Positions 36,338-44,366 of a DNA stretch of 64,000 nucleotides are shown piece by piece. The notes beneath the pieces were generated by a model. The model saw only the letters and a program-made list of their open reading frames with translations. It was not told the DNA's origin and searched no databases. How positions within the stretch are numbered: position 1 is the stretch's first letter; every line of letters starts with the position of its first letter. This stretch comes from Agromyces larvae (GTDB lineage: Bacteria > Actinomycetota > Actinomycetes > Actinomycetales > Microbacteriaceae), in the NCBI RefSeq assembly GCF_022811705.1, contig NZ_CP094528.1:2666001-2730000 (forward strand), written 5' to 3'. Made by a program: the position numbers and the translations under genes.

Positions 36338-37926
36338 GCGTCCTTCCGTTGGGGTTGCACCCGGCGGCGGACGATGACCACCGCGAGCGCACCGGCCACC
36401 AGCATCCCGAACCCCACGATCACCACCCACGCCCCCTGGAACCCGGCGGGCGGCAACTCACCCGCCACCCCCGACCCGGGCACCGCGGGCTCGGGCACCG
36501 CGGGCTCGGGCACCGCGGGCTCGGGAACCGCGACCGTGACCGTCGCCACCGCCGACGCGTCGCCGTTACGCAACATCTGCTGGCCCGTGTACACATCCTC
36601 GGTCGACGTGCCGCCCGAACTCGTCAGCCGAACGGTCGCGGTGTACTCGCCAGGTTCGGCGTACTCATGCTCCACGGTCGGGGTCGTGGTCACGGTGCTC
36701 GCGCCGTCGCCGAAGTCCCACGCGTACTCGGCGATCGTGCCGAACTCCACCGTCGAGGCCGACGCGTCGAACGTCACCGGCGAGTTCGGCTCGGATGCGG
36801 TCAGCCGCGCGACCGGCGCCTGGTCAGGGGTGACCGCCAGGTCGACGCCGAAGCCGGGCAGTGGCGTATCGCCGAGCACGGCGAGGGTGTCGGCGTTGTG
36901 GCGCGACACCGCGTACTCCCACCCACCGCCTGTGTTTTCTTCGGTGATCATGTAGATCCGGCTGCCGTCGGGAGTGACGAGGGGGTTCGCGAACGTGCCC
37001 ACCGCGAGCGGAAGTGAGGCAATGACCGCGGTCGCATCGAGATCGACCGCGTGAAGTGCGCGGTCGTCGGCGTACCAAGAGCTTGCGACCCAAGCTCGGG
37101 CGCTGTCAGGTGACAGCGCGATGCTTCCGGCGGTGAACTGCTCGATCGCGCCGTGTGCCCCAGTGACAAGGTCGATGCGCAGCGTCGTTTCTACCGATGG
37201 GGGGGTCGCCAGTGCCGCGTTCGACAGCACCGCGGTCGACCCGTCGGGTGTGATAGCGATGCGCGAGTCGCGGGGATAGAAGCCTGGGATCTCGACGGTG
37301 TCGACCAGGCTGAGTGTCGCCACGTCATACGCACGCAACTCGATGCCGGCGGCGGGCAGTGCGGGCCTGCACACGAACCAGGCTCTGCCGTCGGGACTGA
37401 ACGCGGCGCCAGTCGCAAAGCCGAAGCCACCCGCACACGCGTCGAACGGCGTAGACGCGCGGGTGACCAGATCTACCCTGGCCTCGTCGTTGCCCGTTGT
37501 CATCGCGACCGCGCCGTCCGGACTCACGGCGATCATCGGGAAGTATCTCGAGCCGGCATCGCCGGCGGTTGTGCTCCACAGGACGTCACCGGTCGTCGCA
37601 TCGTGGGCTGTCACGACCTGATGCTCGTAATCGAGTTCGTCGACGACGAAACCGACGGTGTACAGCGTGCGCGCGTCGGGCGCGTAGGCGAGGCCATCTA
37701 CGGAGTCGTAGTCCTGCAGCCCGACCTGACGCGCCGAACCGTCATCGACGCTGAGGAAGCTCAGTGCGTACTCACCTGCCGTATCGTCACTGGCCAGTGA
37801 CGATACGGCAACCTCCCACGAGCGGCCCGTGTCGTCGGCGGGTGATGTGGCGGCCCTAGCCGCGGAGGGGATCCCGAGCAGTGCCAGTGCGACCATCGCG
37901 AACACCACTCCGATTCGTCGCATCAT
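36334..37926 (-). CDS. Surface protein B: beta-propeller, PKD, LPPAG sorting signal
   Basis: The second gene of the array, about 530 residues. Signal peptide MMRRIGVVFAMVALALLGI. The propeller is distinct (DVLWSTTAGDAGSRYFPMIA, WVASSWYADDRALHAVDLD), with Cys in FDAC and WFVC. It has three PEPAV repeats. The sorting helix after LPPAG (AWVVIVGFGMLVAG) is like that of protein E rather than that of A, C, D and F, so the tail is also mosaic. Junctions on both sides are stop/start overlaps. Confidence 0.9.
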   Translation of the reverse strand: MMRRIGVVFAMVALALLGIPSAARAATSPADDTGRSWEVAVSSLASDDTAGEYALSFLSVDDGSARQVGLQDYDSVDGLAYAPDARTLYTVGFVVDELDYEHQVVTAHDATTGDVLWSTTAGDAGSRYFPMIAVSPDGAVAMTTGNDEARVDLVTRASTPFDACAGGFGFATGAAFSPDGRAWFVCRPALPAAGIELRAYDVATLSLVDTVEIPGFYPRDSRIAITPDGSTAVLSNAALATPPSVETTLRIDLVTGAHGAIEQFTAGSIALSPDSARAWVASSWYADDRALHAVDLDATAVIASLPLAVGTFANPLVTPDGSRIYMITEENTGGGWEYAVSRHNADTLAVLGDTPLPGFGVDLAVTPDQAPVARLTASEPNSPVTFDASASTVEFGTIAEYAWDFGDGASTVTTTPTVEHEYAEPGEYTATVRLTSSGGTSTEDVYTGQQMLRNGDASAVATVTVAVPEPAVPEPAVPEPAVPGSGVAGELPPAGFQGAWVVIVGFGMLVAGALAVVIVRRRVQPQRKDA

Positions 37927-39542
37927 GCGTCCTTCCGTTGGGGTTGCACCCGGCGGCGGACGATGACCACCGCGATCGCACCGGTCAGCAGCATCCCGAT
38001 GCCCGCGATCACCCACGTCGCCCCGTTGAACCCGGCGGGCGGCAACGCACCCGCCACCCCCGACCCGGGCACCGCGGGCTCGGGCACCGCGGGCTCGGGC
38101 ACCGCGGGCTCGGAAACCGCGACCGTGACCGTCGCCACCGCCGACGCGTCGCCGTTACGCAGCAATTGGTGACCGGTGTACACATCCTCGGTCGACGTAC
38201 CACCCGAACTCGTCAACCGAACGGTCGCGGTGAACTCGCCCGGTTCGGCGTACTCGTGTTCCACGGTCGGGGTCGTGGTCACGGTGCTCACGCCGTCGCC
38301 GAAGTCCCACGCGTACTCCGCAATCGACCCGAACTCCACCGTCGAGGCCGACGCATCGAACGTCACCGGAGAGTTCGGCTCCGACGCGGTCAACCGCGCC
38401 ACCGGTGCCTGATCAGGGGTGACCGCCAGATGGTAGGCGCCTGGGAGCGGTGGTGTCGCGCCGAGTGGGGTAAGCGTGGCAGCGTCGTGCGCCGAGATCG
38501 CTTTGGCACGTTCGCCGGCCTCGCCCCACGGGCCGTACCCTGTCGCGAAGACCTCCGCACCGTCGGGCGTGACGATCGGATGCGTCCCATAGTTTTCGAG
38601 CGGGCCCGAAGCTGCAAGAGTCATCGTCGCGATGTCCACAGCCCACAGCGAGTCCTGGCTGTCATCCGATCCCTGCTGAACGCTGAGATACGCGCGGGTG
38701 CCGTCGGGCGCGATCGAGATCGACCCCAACATGAACGACGAGTCGGTGGCGATATCGGCGACTGCCCCGGTTGCGAGATCGACACGGACCGCTCGCTGGT
38801 TGAAGACGGGCAGATTCAGCCGCGCGCCCGAGAGCACCGCCGTCGACCCGTCGGGGGTCAACGCGATGCGGCCGGTCACATCGTGGGCGAGTTCAATGGT
38901 GCGGAGAAGATCGAGGGTCGCGGGGTCGAACGCGCGCAACTCCGCACGGTCAGGATCGCGGAATCTGCAGACGATCCAGGCGGTGCTGCCGTCGGGGCTG
39001 AAGGCGACGTCGATCGGACCGTCGTTGACTGTCCCGCCGCACGCGTCGAAAGGAACCACCTGGCGCGTGGTCAGATCGATCCTGTCGTTCGTGGTTATCG
39101 CGATTGACCCATCGGGGCTGACCGCCAGTCGTTCTTGGCTGTCAGAGAGGGGTACCGTCCACCTCACGTCACCGGAGGACGCATCATGAGCTGCGAGATG
39201 CACCTCAGCATCGAAGATCGTATCGCCGATGCTGATCAGGCCCACGGTGTACAGGGTCCGAGCATCGGGGGCGTAGGCAACATCACCGGGCGCGTAGTCT
39301 CCCCACGGCAGTTCACGCACCGAGCCGTCATCGACGTTCAGAAATGCCAACGCGCCCGTGTACACGGTGGATCCGGGGCCCCGGATGAAATCCCAACGCG
39401 CCGCCGCGACTTCCCACGAGCGACCCGTGTCATCGGGTGGCGTTGCGGCTGTGGCTGTGGCTGCGGCTGTGGCTGTGGCTGTGGGAACGATTCCGAGCAG
39501 GACGAGTGTGGCCACAACGAGCGCCGCTCCGAGGTATCGCAT
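37923..39542 (-). CDS. Surface protein A: first gene of the tandem operon
   Basis: About 539 residues, starting MRYLGAALVVATLVLLGIV with an Ala/Thr repeat (TATATAAATATAAT) at the end of the signal peptide. The propeller has Cys in FDAC and WIVC. Its last ~60 residues before the PKD (ENYGTHPIVTPDGAEVFATG, GEAGER) match proteins E and F. The tail has SEPAV and two PEPAV units, LPPAG, helix and RRRVQPQRKDA. This is the promoter-proximal gene. Its ribosome site lies by a run of seven G (minus strand, 39549-39555). Confidence 0.9.
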   Translation of the reverse strand: MRYLGAALVVATLVLLGIVPTATATAAATATAATPPDDTGRSWEVAAARWDFIRGPGSTVYTGALAFLNVDDGSVRELPWGDYAPGDVAYAPDARTLYTVGLISIGDTIFDAEVHLAAHDASSGDVRWTVPLSDSQERLAVSPDGSIAITTNDRIDLTTRQVVPFDACGGTVNDGPIDVAFSPDGSTAWIVCRFRDPDRAELRAFDPATLDLLRTIELAHDVTGRIALTPDGSTAVLSGARLNLPVFNQRAVRVDLATGAVADIATDSSFMLGSISIAPDGTRAYLSVQQGSDDSQDSLWAVDIATMTLAASGPLENYGTHPIVTPDGAEVFATGYGPWGEAGERAKAISAHDAATLTPLGATPPLPGAYHLAVTPDQAPVARLTASEPNSPVTFDASASTVEFGSIAEYAWDFGDGVSTVTTTPTVEHEYAEPGEFTATVRLTSSGGTSTEDVYTGHQLLRNGDASAVATVTVAVSEPAVPEPAVPEPAVPGSGVAGALPPAGFNGATWVIAGIGMLLTGAIAVVIVRRRVQPQRKDA

Positions 39543-39637
39543 CGCGGGCCCCCCCGTGCGTGTCGATGTTGATCAACCTAGTGACGTGTCGTGCGCGGCC
39601 GCAAGCGTGCCGGGCAGGCGTGCACCCTTGTCGCGGG

Positions 39638-39653
39638 GTATCGCTGACGATAC
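39638..39653. promoter_or_regulatory. Inverted repeat between divergent surface-protein genes
   Basis: GTATCG-CTGA-CGATAC lies in the 152-bp region between the two divergent starts (39543-39694), 41 bases before the plus-strand gene. TTGATCAA at about 39570 is a second small palindrome. One bound regulator could control both directions. Confidence 0.45.
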
Positions 39654-39694
39654 GGTGACGACCATCGGCGTGCGCGAAAGGACGGTGACATACC

Positions 39695-41248
39695 GTGCGA
39701 CGGATCGGTTCCGCCCTGGCGCTGGCGTCGCTTGCGGTGCTGACGCTGGCTCCTGCGGGCGCACAGGCCGCGGCGGCACCTACCGCGGGTCGTTCGTGGG
39801 AGGTCGTGACCGGTCTCAACGTTCCCCTGCCGGGCGGCGAGTGGGAAGGGAACTGGGGGGCCCTGGGGTTCGTGACAGCGGATGACGGATCGGTCAGGCA
39901 GACGAACCTGCCCGGCTACACGGTGACAGCACTCGCGTATTCGCCCGATGCGCGAACCGTGTACTCGTTCGGCACCTTCGTGGACGACCTCGGGGGAACG
40001 GTTGGTGGGTTCGCGGCTTTCGACGCGTCGACGGGAGAGATGATCTGGCAGGACGCAAGCGTCGGGTCGCCGAGGTCACTGGCGGTGAGTCCCGACGGAT
40101 CGGTGGTCATGCTGCCGCATGCCCGAGGCGACGTGGCCACTCGCGCGTTCGAGCGTTTCGACGGGTGCACAGGCGATGCCACATCGGCGGCTGCGGTGGC
40201 GTTCGCCCCTGATGGCGGCACGGTCTGGCTCCTGTGTGCAGGCACGCGATTCAACCCGATCTCCGAGTTGCGTGCATTCGACGCGACAACGCTCGATCCG
40301 GTGAGGACGATTCCGCTGGCCGACCACTACGCGCGTGCGCTGGTGCTGACACCGGACGGATCGACCGCGGTGCTCAGTGGCGAAGTCGGCAGAACGGTGG
40401 AGGAGTCGGGGGTGCCTGCGGTGACACGGCTGGACCTGACCACAGGTGAGATCACCGATCTCAGGCTCGATCTCGATCTCTCCTACGGGGCACTTGCGAT
40501 GGCGCCGGACGGCGCGTACGTCTACACGCTGGCCGGGGTGGGGGACGTTACGGCAGAGCTCACTTCGGTCGACATCACGTCGATGACGGTGACCACTTCA
40601 ACGCCCTTCCCATACGAGACCGGGGATCTCGCAGTCGCGCCCGACGGGTCGCGTGTCTATTCGGCGACTCGGTCGACGCCGGCCGGGTCCGAGACGCCGT
40701 TGGTGAGCGCGCACGATGCCGGGACATTGGCGACGCTCTCCCAGTCCCCGTTCGAAGCTTCCGGCCTTCTCGGTCTGGCGGTGACGCCGGATCAGGCGCC
40801 GATCGCACGGTTGACGGCGTCGGAGCCGAACTCACCGGTGACGTTCGACGCGTCGGGCTCGACCGTGGAGTTCGGGTCGATCGCGGAGTACGCGTGGGAC
40901 TTCGGTGACGGCACCACGCTGGTCACATCGACCCCCGTGGTCGAGCACGAGTACACGCAGCCCGGTGAATATACGGCGTCAGTGCGCCTGACCAGCTCAG
41001 GGGGCACCTCGACCGAAGACGTCTACACCGGTCAGCAGCTCCTGCGCAACGGCGACCCCTCCGCGATCGCGACGGTCACCGTGACTGTGCCCGCAGCACC
41101 CGCGCCCGGGGTGTCGGCCGAACTGCCGCCCACCGGGTTCGACTCATCGGGATTCGGCGGAGCCGGGTTCGCGGTAGCGGCGGCGGCGTTGGTGATCGCC
41201 GGTGGCATCGCAGTGGGCCTGGGGAGGCGCCGCGGCCGGCAACCGTGA
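39695..41248 (+). CDS. Surface protein X: divergent paralogue with LPPTG sorting signal
   Basis: A 517-residue paralogue on the opposite strand. Signal peptide MRRIGSALALASLAVLTLAP ends at about AQAAAAP, then GRSWEVV, a propeller (LAVSPDGSVVMLPHARGD, LTPDGSTAVLSGEVG) with Cys in FDGC and WLLC, and a PKD domain that keeps APIARLTASEPNSPVTFDAS and YAWDFGDG. The tail is PAAPAPGVSAELPPTGF, a membrane helix and GRRRGRQP, without PEPAV repeats. It is more diverged than the tandem copies, so it may be the older member. GTG start; GAAAGGACGG lies about ten bases upstream. Confidence 0.9.
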   Translation: MRRIGSALALASLAVLTLAPAGAQAAAAPTAGRSWEVVTGLNVPLPGGEWEGNWGALGFVTADDGSVRQTNLPGYTVTALAYSPDARTVYSFGTFVDDLGGTVGGFAAFDASTGEMIWQDASVGSPRSLAVSPDGSVVMLPHARGDVATRAFERFDGCTGDATSAAAVAFAPDGGTVWLLCAGTRFNPISELRAFDATTLDPVRTIPLADHYARALVLTPDGSTAVLSGEVGRTVEESGVPAVTRLDLTTGEITDLRLDLDLSYGALAMAPDGAYVYTLAGVGDVTAELTSVDITSMTVTTSTPFPYETGDLAVAPDGSRVYSATRSTPAGSETPLVSAHDAGTLATLSQSPFEASGLLGLAVTPDQAPIARLTASEPNSPVTFDASGSTVEFGSIAEYAWDFGDGTTLVTSTPVVEHEYTQPGEYTASVRLTSSGGTSTEDVYTGQQLLRNGDPSAIATVTVTVPAAPAPGVSAELPPTGFDSSGFGGAGFAVAAAALVIAGGIAVGLGRRRGRQP

Positions 41249-41365
41249 CCTGTTCGCGGAACCGCGCACTCATGCCGGCCGCACGAAGTGGTGACGGGCA
41301 GCGCGGCTGAGCCCCGAGGAGCGGAACAGGCGCCGCGCCGCCGCGACGCCCGTTCCCGTGGACGA

Positions 41366-41467
41366 TCAGTGCTCGGAACGCGACCCGGCCTGCGACCGAC
41401 GGCGCAGCAGGAGCGCTGCGCCTGCGACGGCCAACAGCATCGCGAGGGCGATCGGTGTGACGAGCAT
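41366..41467 (-). pseudogene. Fragment of another sorting-signal tail
   Basis: On the minus strand a 33-residue frame reads MLVTPIALAMLLAVAGAALLLRRR-like helix plus a basic end (SQAGSRSEH), as in the last part of a wall-anchored protein, with nothing upstream. It abuts the right copy of the 67-bp repeat. The gap 41249-41576 holds this fragment, the repeat and a terminator; no complete gene is seen. Confidence 0.45.
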
Positions 41468-41514
41468 GACGCACTTCCGCACGGTGCGCGACCTGCAGCC
41501 GAGCCTCATCGGGT
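41448..41514. repeat. Right 67-bp direct repeat flanking the surface-protein array
   Basis: A second copy of the YhgE/Pip gene 3' end (see 29792-29858), without the rest of that gene. It still reads MTHFRTVRDLQPSLIG and stops with TAG. Confidence 0.85.
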
Positions 41515-41527
41515 AGGCGGCGCGCAA

Positions 41528-41557
41528 CCGGCTCCCGCCCTGGTGGGCGGGAGCCGG
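41528..41557. terminator. Strong hairpin between the array and the S15 peptidase gene
   Basis: CCGGCTCCCGCC pairs perfectly with GGCGGGAGCCGG over a six-base loop. It lies 14 bases after the right repeat and 20 bases from the stop of the minus-strand peptidase gene, so it may serve both strands. It may be the original terminator of the YhgE/Pip gene. Confidence 0.7.
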
Positions 41558-41576
41558 TCGAGGCTGCGTACCCCGG

Positions 41577-44315
41577 TCAGCGCACCTCCACCTTCACTGG
41601 CGCGGACGCCGTCTCGCCGTTCGCGTTCGCGAACACCGCGACGAGCGTGTGCGCGCCGGGCGCGACACCCGTCAGCGCGACCGTGGCCGCCTGCGCGGCC
41701 GGCGTCGCCGCCGTCAGCTCGCCCGAGCCCACCTCGACCCCGTCGAGGAGGAACCGGTACGACGTCGCGTTCGTGCCCCACCACAGGTTCGCGGTGACCG
41801 TGAACACGCCGTCTCGATCCCAGTTGTCGTGCGACACCACGGGCTTGGCCGGAGCTGCATCCGTGACCTTCACCGTGGTCGAACTCGCCGCCGTCGCGCC
41901 GCGCGAGTTGACGAGCTCTGCGGTGTAGACGTAGGTGCCGTTCGGCTTGCCGGTGAACGCCACCCGTGCCTCTTGCGAGGTGCCGGTGGGGGTGAGCGCC
42001 TGCGTGCTCACGAGCACGCCGTTCTCGTAGAGCCGCAGCTCGCGGCCCGGCACGCCCCACCACAGGTTCGCGACGACTTCGTAGGTGCCGTCGTGCAGGC
42101 CGTACGCCCACCCGCTCGTGTTCGAGAGCGTCGCCTTGCCGGGCGCCGTCGCGTCGGCGGGCTTCCACTTCGCGTACGCGGTGGCGTCCGCGACGAGCGG
42201 TGCGGCGAAGTCGAACGGCGTGGTGAGGGCGGCGTCGGCGTACCAGCCGTCGAACAGCCACCAGCCGTCGGTCGACACCGGGTCGGCCGGCACGACGGGC
42301 GCCGTGCCGAACGCGACCGACTGCGGCTCGATCGGCACGCCTCGGTCGGCGACGTCGAACGACAACGACACCGGCGCGGGTGCGCCGAGCCCGCCCGCGG
42401 CCGCCGCCGCGCCGAGCCCGCCGACCACGGGCAGCACCACGCGGCTCGCGGCGGCGTCGACCGTGACGGTCGCGCTCGCCGTGCCGGCCAGGTTGTAGCC
42501 CGACAGGTTCGTCGTCACCACCACGCCGATCCGGTGGCCGGCGGCGAACGTGGTGTCGTACGGCTCGAGCGGCCACGAGAACGCGTACGGCTGACCGGCG
42601 ACGAGGGGCGTGCCCTCGCCCTCGATGAGCGACTCGCGGTTCGACGTGTCGAGCGCGCCCCGCGAGACCCGCCAGGTGTCCACCGTCGAGGTGCGTCGCG
42701 CGACCTCGAGGTAGCACGCGTCGTCGGCGTCGCTCTCGGCGCCCCAGCAGGTCGTCGTCGCGGTGTTCTGCACCCCCTCGCCCGTACGGGGCGTCGGTGT
42801 CGACGGGCCGTAGTCGACGAGCAGGGCCGACAGGTTCGCCTGGGTGACCCCGAGCGACGCGGCGAGCTCGACCCGAGCCGTGCCCGAGACGCGCAGGTCC
42901 GCGGTGAGCGGCTCCGACAGGAACACCAGGCGCTGGGCCTGCGAGCCGGTCGGGGTGTTGATCGCATTTCCCTCGGTGATCGACCCGGCCGGCCCGGTGA
43001 ACGACAGCGACGCAGGCTCGGCCGCCGCCTGCAAGCGCAGCGCACCGGCGGCACCTGGCGCGGTCGCGCCCAGGTAGACGTCGACCGGTTCGGTGCCCGG
43101 AACCGGCCAGCTCGCGACATCCTCGTACTGCTCGGGCGCGGTCTCGACCGTGGCCTGCGGCTCGTCCATGATGCCGTTGTCGATGTCGAGCAGCCAGTGG
43201 TCGAACCAGCGGTGCAGCGTGTCGACCCACTCGGCGCGACGGAAGTCGAACGGGTCGACGTGGCCGACCTTCGCGAGCCAGATCTTGCGCGGGATGTCGC
43301 GCTCGGCGAGCGCGTTCCAGTAGTCGCCGACCTGGCTCATCCGCACGTTGTCGTCGTTCAGTCCGTGGACCAGGAACACCGAGGCGTGCAGATCGTCGAT
43401 CGAGGTGCGGTAGTCGCGCTCGGCCCAGAACGGATTCACGTCGCCCGACTCGTCGCCGTCGATGCCGTTCAGCAGCGTGCGGGTCGGGGCGCAGAGCGAC
43501 CGCCGCTCGAGATTCGTCACGGTGTTCGCGAGGCCCGACGGGTAGTTCGTGTTGTGGGCGACGCCGCCGGTGCGCGAGTAGCCGTACCAGTTCGAGATCG
43601 CCGAGATCGGCACGATGGTGGTCAGGCCCTCGACGCCCGTGGCGGCGACGCCGTTGGCGAGCGTGCCGTCGTACGACTTGCCGATCATCGCGGCCTTGCC
43701 GTTGTGCCAGGTCGCGGCGACGGGGTCGCCGGCCGCGTTCCTGCCCTCGACCCGGCCCTGCAGCCAGTCGATCACGACCTTCATGCTCTGGATGTCTCCG
43801 GGCCCGCCGTGCATCGGACACCCCGTCGACCCCGCCGTGCCGTCCATCTGCGCGAGGATCACCGCGTACCCGCGGGGCACGAAGTAGTTGTCGTAGAACA
43901 GCGGCCACGAGTCGTTCAGCCCGTCGGCGTCGGTGTCGGAGATGAACTCGCCCTCGTTGCCGCGCCCGAGCGTCGTGTAGTACGGGCTCGGGTCGATGAT
44001 CGCGGGCACCTCGAGCCCGTCGTCGGACTCGGCGGGGCGGATGATCTCGATCCGCGTGACGTCGTCCTCGCCGTCGAGGTCCTGGTCGACCCCCGCGACG
44101 GGGATGTAGACGCGCTCGCGGATCGCGTCGGCGTAGTCGTAGACGGGCGCGCTCACTCCGTCGTCGAGCGCGATGGCGTCGGCGGCCCAGGCGGCGGGAG
44201 CGGAGATGCCGCCGAGGGCGAGCGGCAGGGCCGCGAGGGCCGTGCCGATGATGAGCGGTCCCCGGCGGGACCGCTGCAGACGTGGAACCGGTGGAAGAAG
44301 CCGAGTTCGTCTCAT
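41577..44315 (-). CDS. Secreted S15 Xaa-Pro dipeptidyl-peptidase with beta-domain tail
   Basis: A 912-residue exported enzyme: basic N-terminus, signal helix (PLIIGTALAALPLALGGI) and AWA cleavage region. The S15 alpha/beta-hydrolase domain has the nucleophile Ser214 in IGKSYDGT, Asp at 321-322 in VHGLNDDNV and His352 in VGHVDPFDF. A jelly-roll domain follows. Residues about 690-740 resemble a Listeria-Bacteroides repeat (WWLFDGWYADAALTTPFDF, AYAKWKP). Two tandem Ig-like domains with the shared motif ANLWWG end the protein. It cleaves Xaa-Pro dipeptides outside the cell, or related acyl bonds. No sorting signal is present, so it is probably released. Confidence 0.88.
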   Translation of the reverse strand: MRRTRLLPPVPRLQRSRRGPLIIGTALAALPLALGGISAPAAWAADAIALDDGVSAPVYDYADAIRERVYIPVAGVDQDLDGEDDVTRIEIIRPAESDDGLEVPAIIDPSPYYTTLGRGNEGEFISDTDADGLNDSWPLFYDNYFVPRGYAVILAQMDGTAGSTGCPMHGGPGDIQSMKVVIDWLQGRVEGRNAAGDPVAATWHNGKAAMIGKSYDGTLANGVAATGVEGLTTIVPISAISNWYGYSRTGGVAHNTNYPSGLANTVTNLERRSLCAPTRTLLNGIDGDESGDVNPFWAERDYRTSIDDLHASVFLVHGLNDDNVRMSQVGDYWNALAERDIPRKIWLAKVGHVDPFDFRRAEWVDTLHRWFDHWLLDIDNGIMDEPQATVETAPEQYEDVASWPVPGTEPVDVYLGATAPGAAGALRLQAAAEPASLSFTGPAGSITEGNAINTPTGSQAQRLVFLSEPLTADLRVSGTARVELAASLGVTQANLSALLVDYGPSTPTPRTGEGVQNTATTTCWGAESDADDACYLEVARRTSTVDTWRVSRGALDTSNRESLIEGEGTPLVAGQPYAFSWPLEPYDTTFAAGHRIGVVVTTNLSGYNLAGTASATVTVDAAASRVVLPVVGGLGAAAAAGGLGAPAPVSLSFDVADRGVPIEPQSVAFGTAPVVPADPVSTDGWWLFDGWYADAALTTPFDFAAPLVADATAYAKWKPADATAPGKATLSNTSGWAYGLHDGTYEVVANLWWGVPGRELRLYENGVLVSTQALTPTGTSQEARVAFTGKPNGTYVYTAELVNSRGATAASSTTVKVTDAAPAKPVVSHDNWDRDGVFTVTANLWWGTNATSYRFLLDGVEVGSGELTAATPAAQAATVALTGVAPGAHTLVAVFANANGETASAPVKVEVR

Positions 44316-44366
44316 GGGCTCCTGTGTACCGTGTCACACACCCCCGGTGTCAAGCGTTTCGCTCGA

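Noticed and set aside
29792..41514. Transposon target-site duplication as origin of the flanking repeat
   Set aside because: 67 bp is far longer than any transposon duplication, and no terminal inverted repeats or transposase are present.
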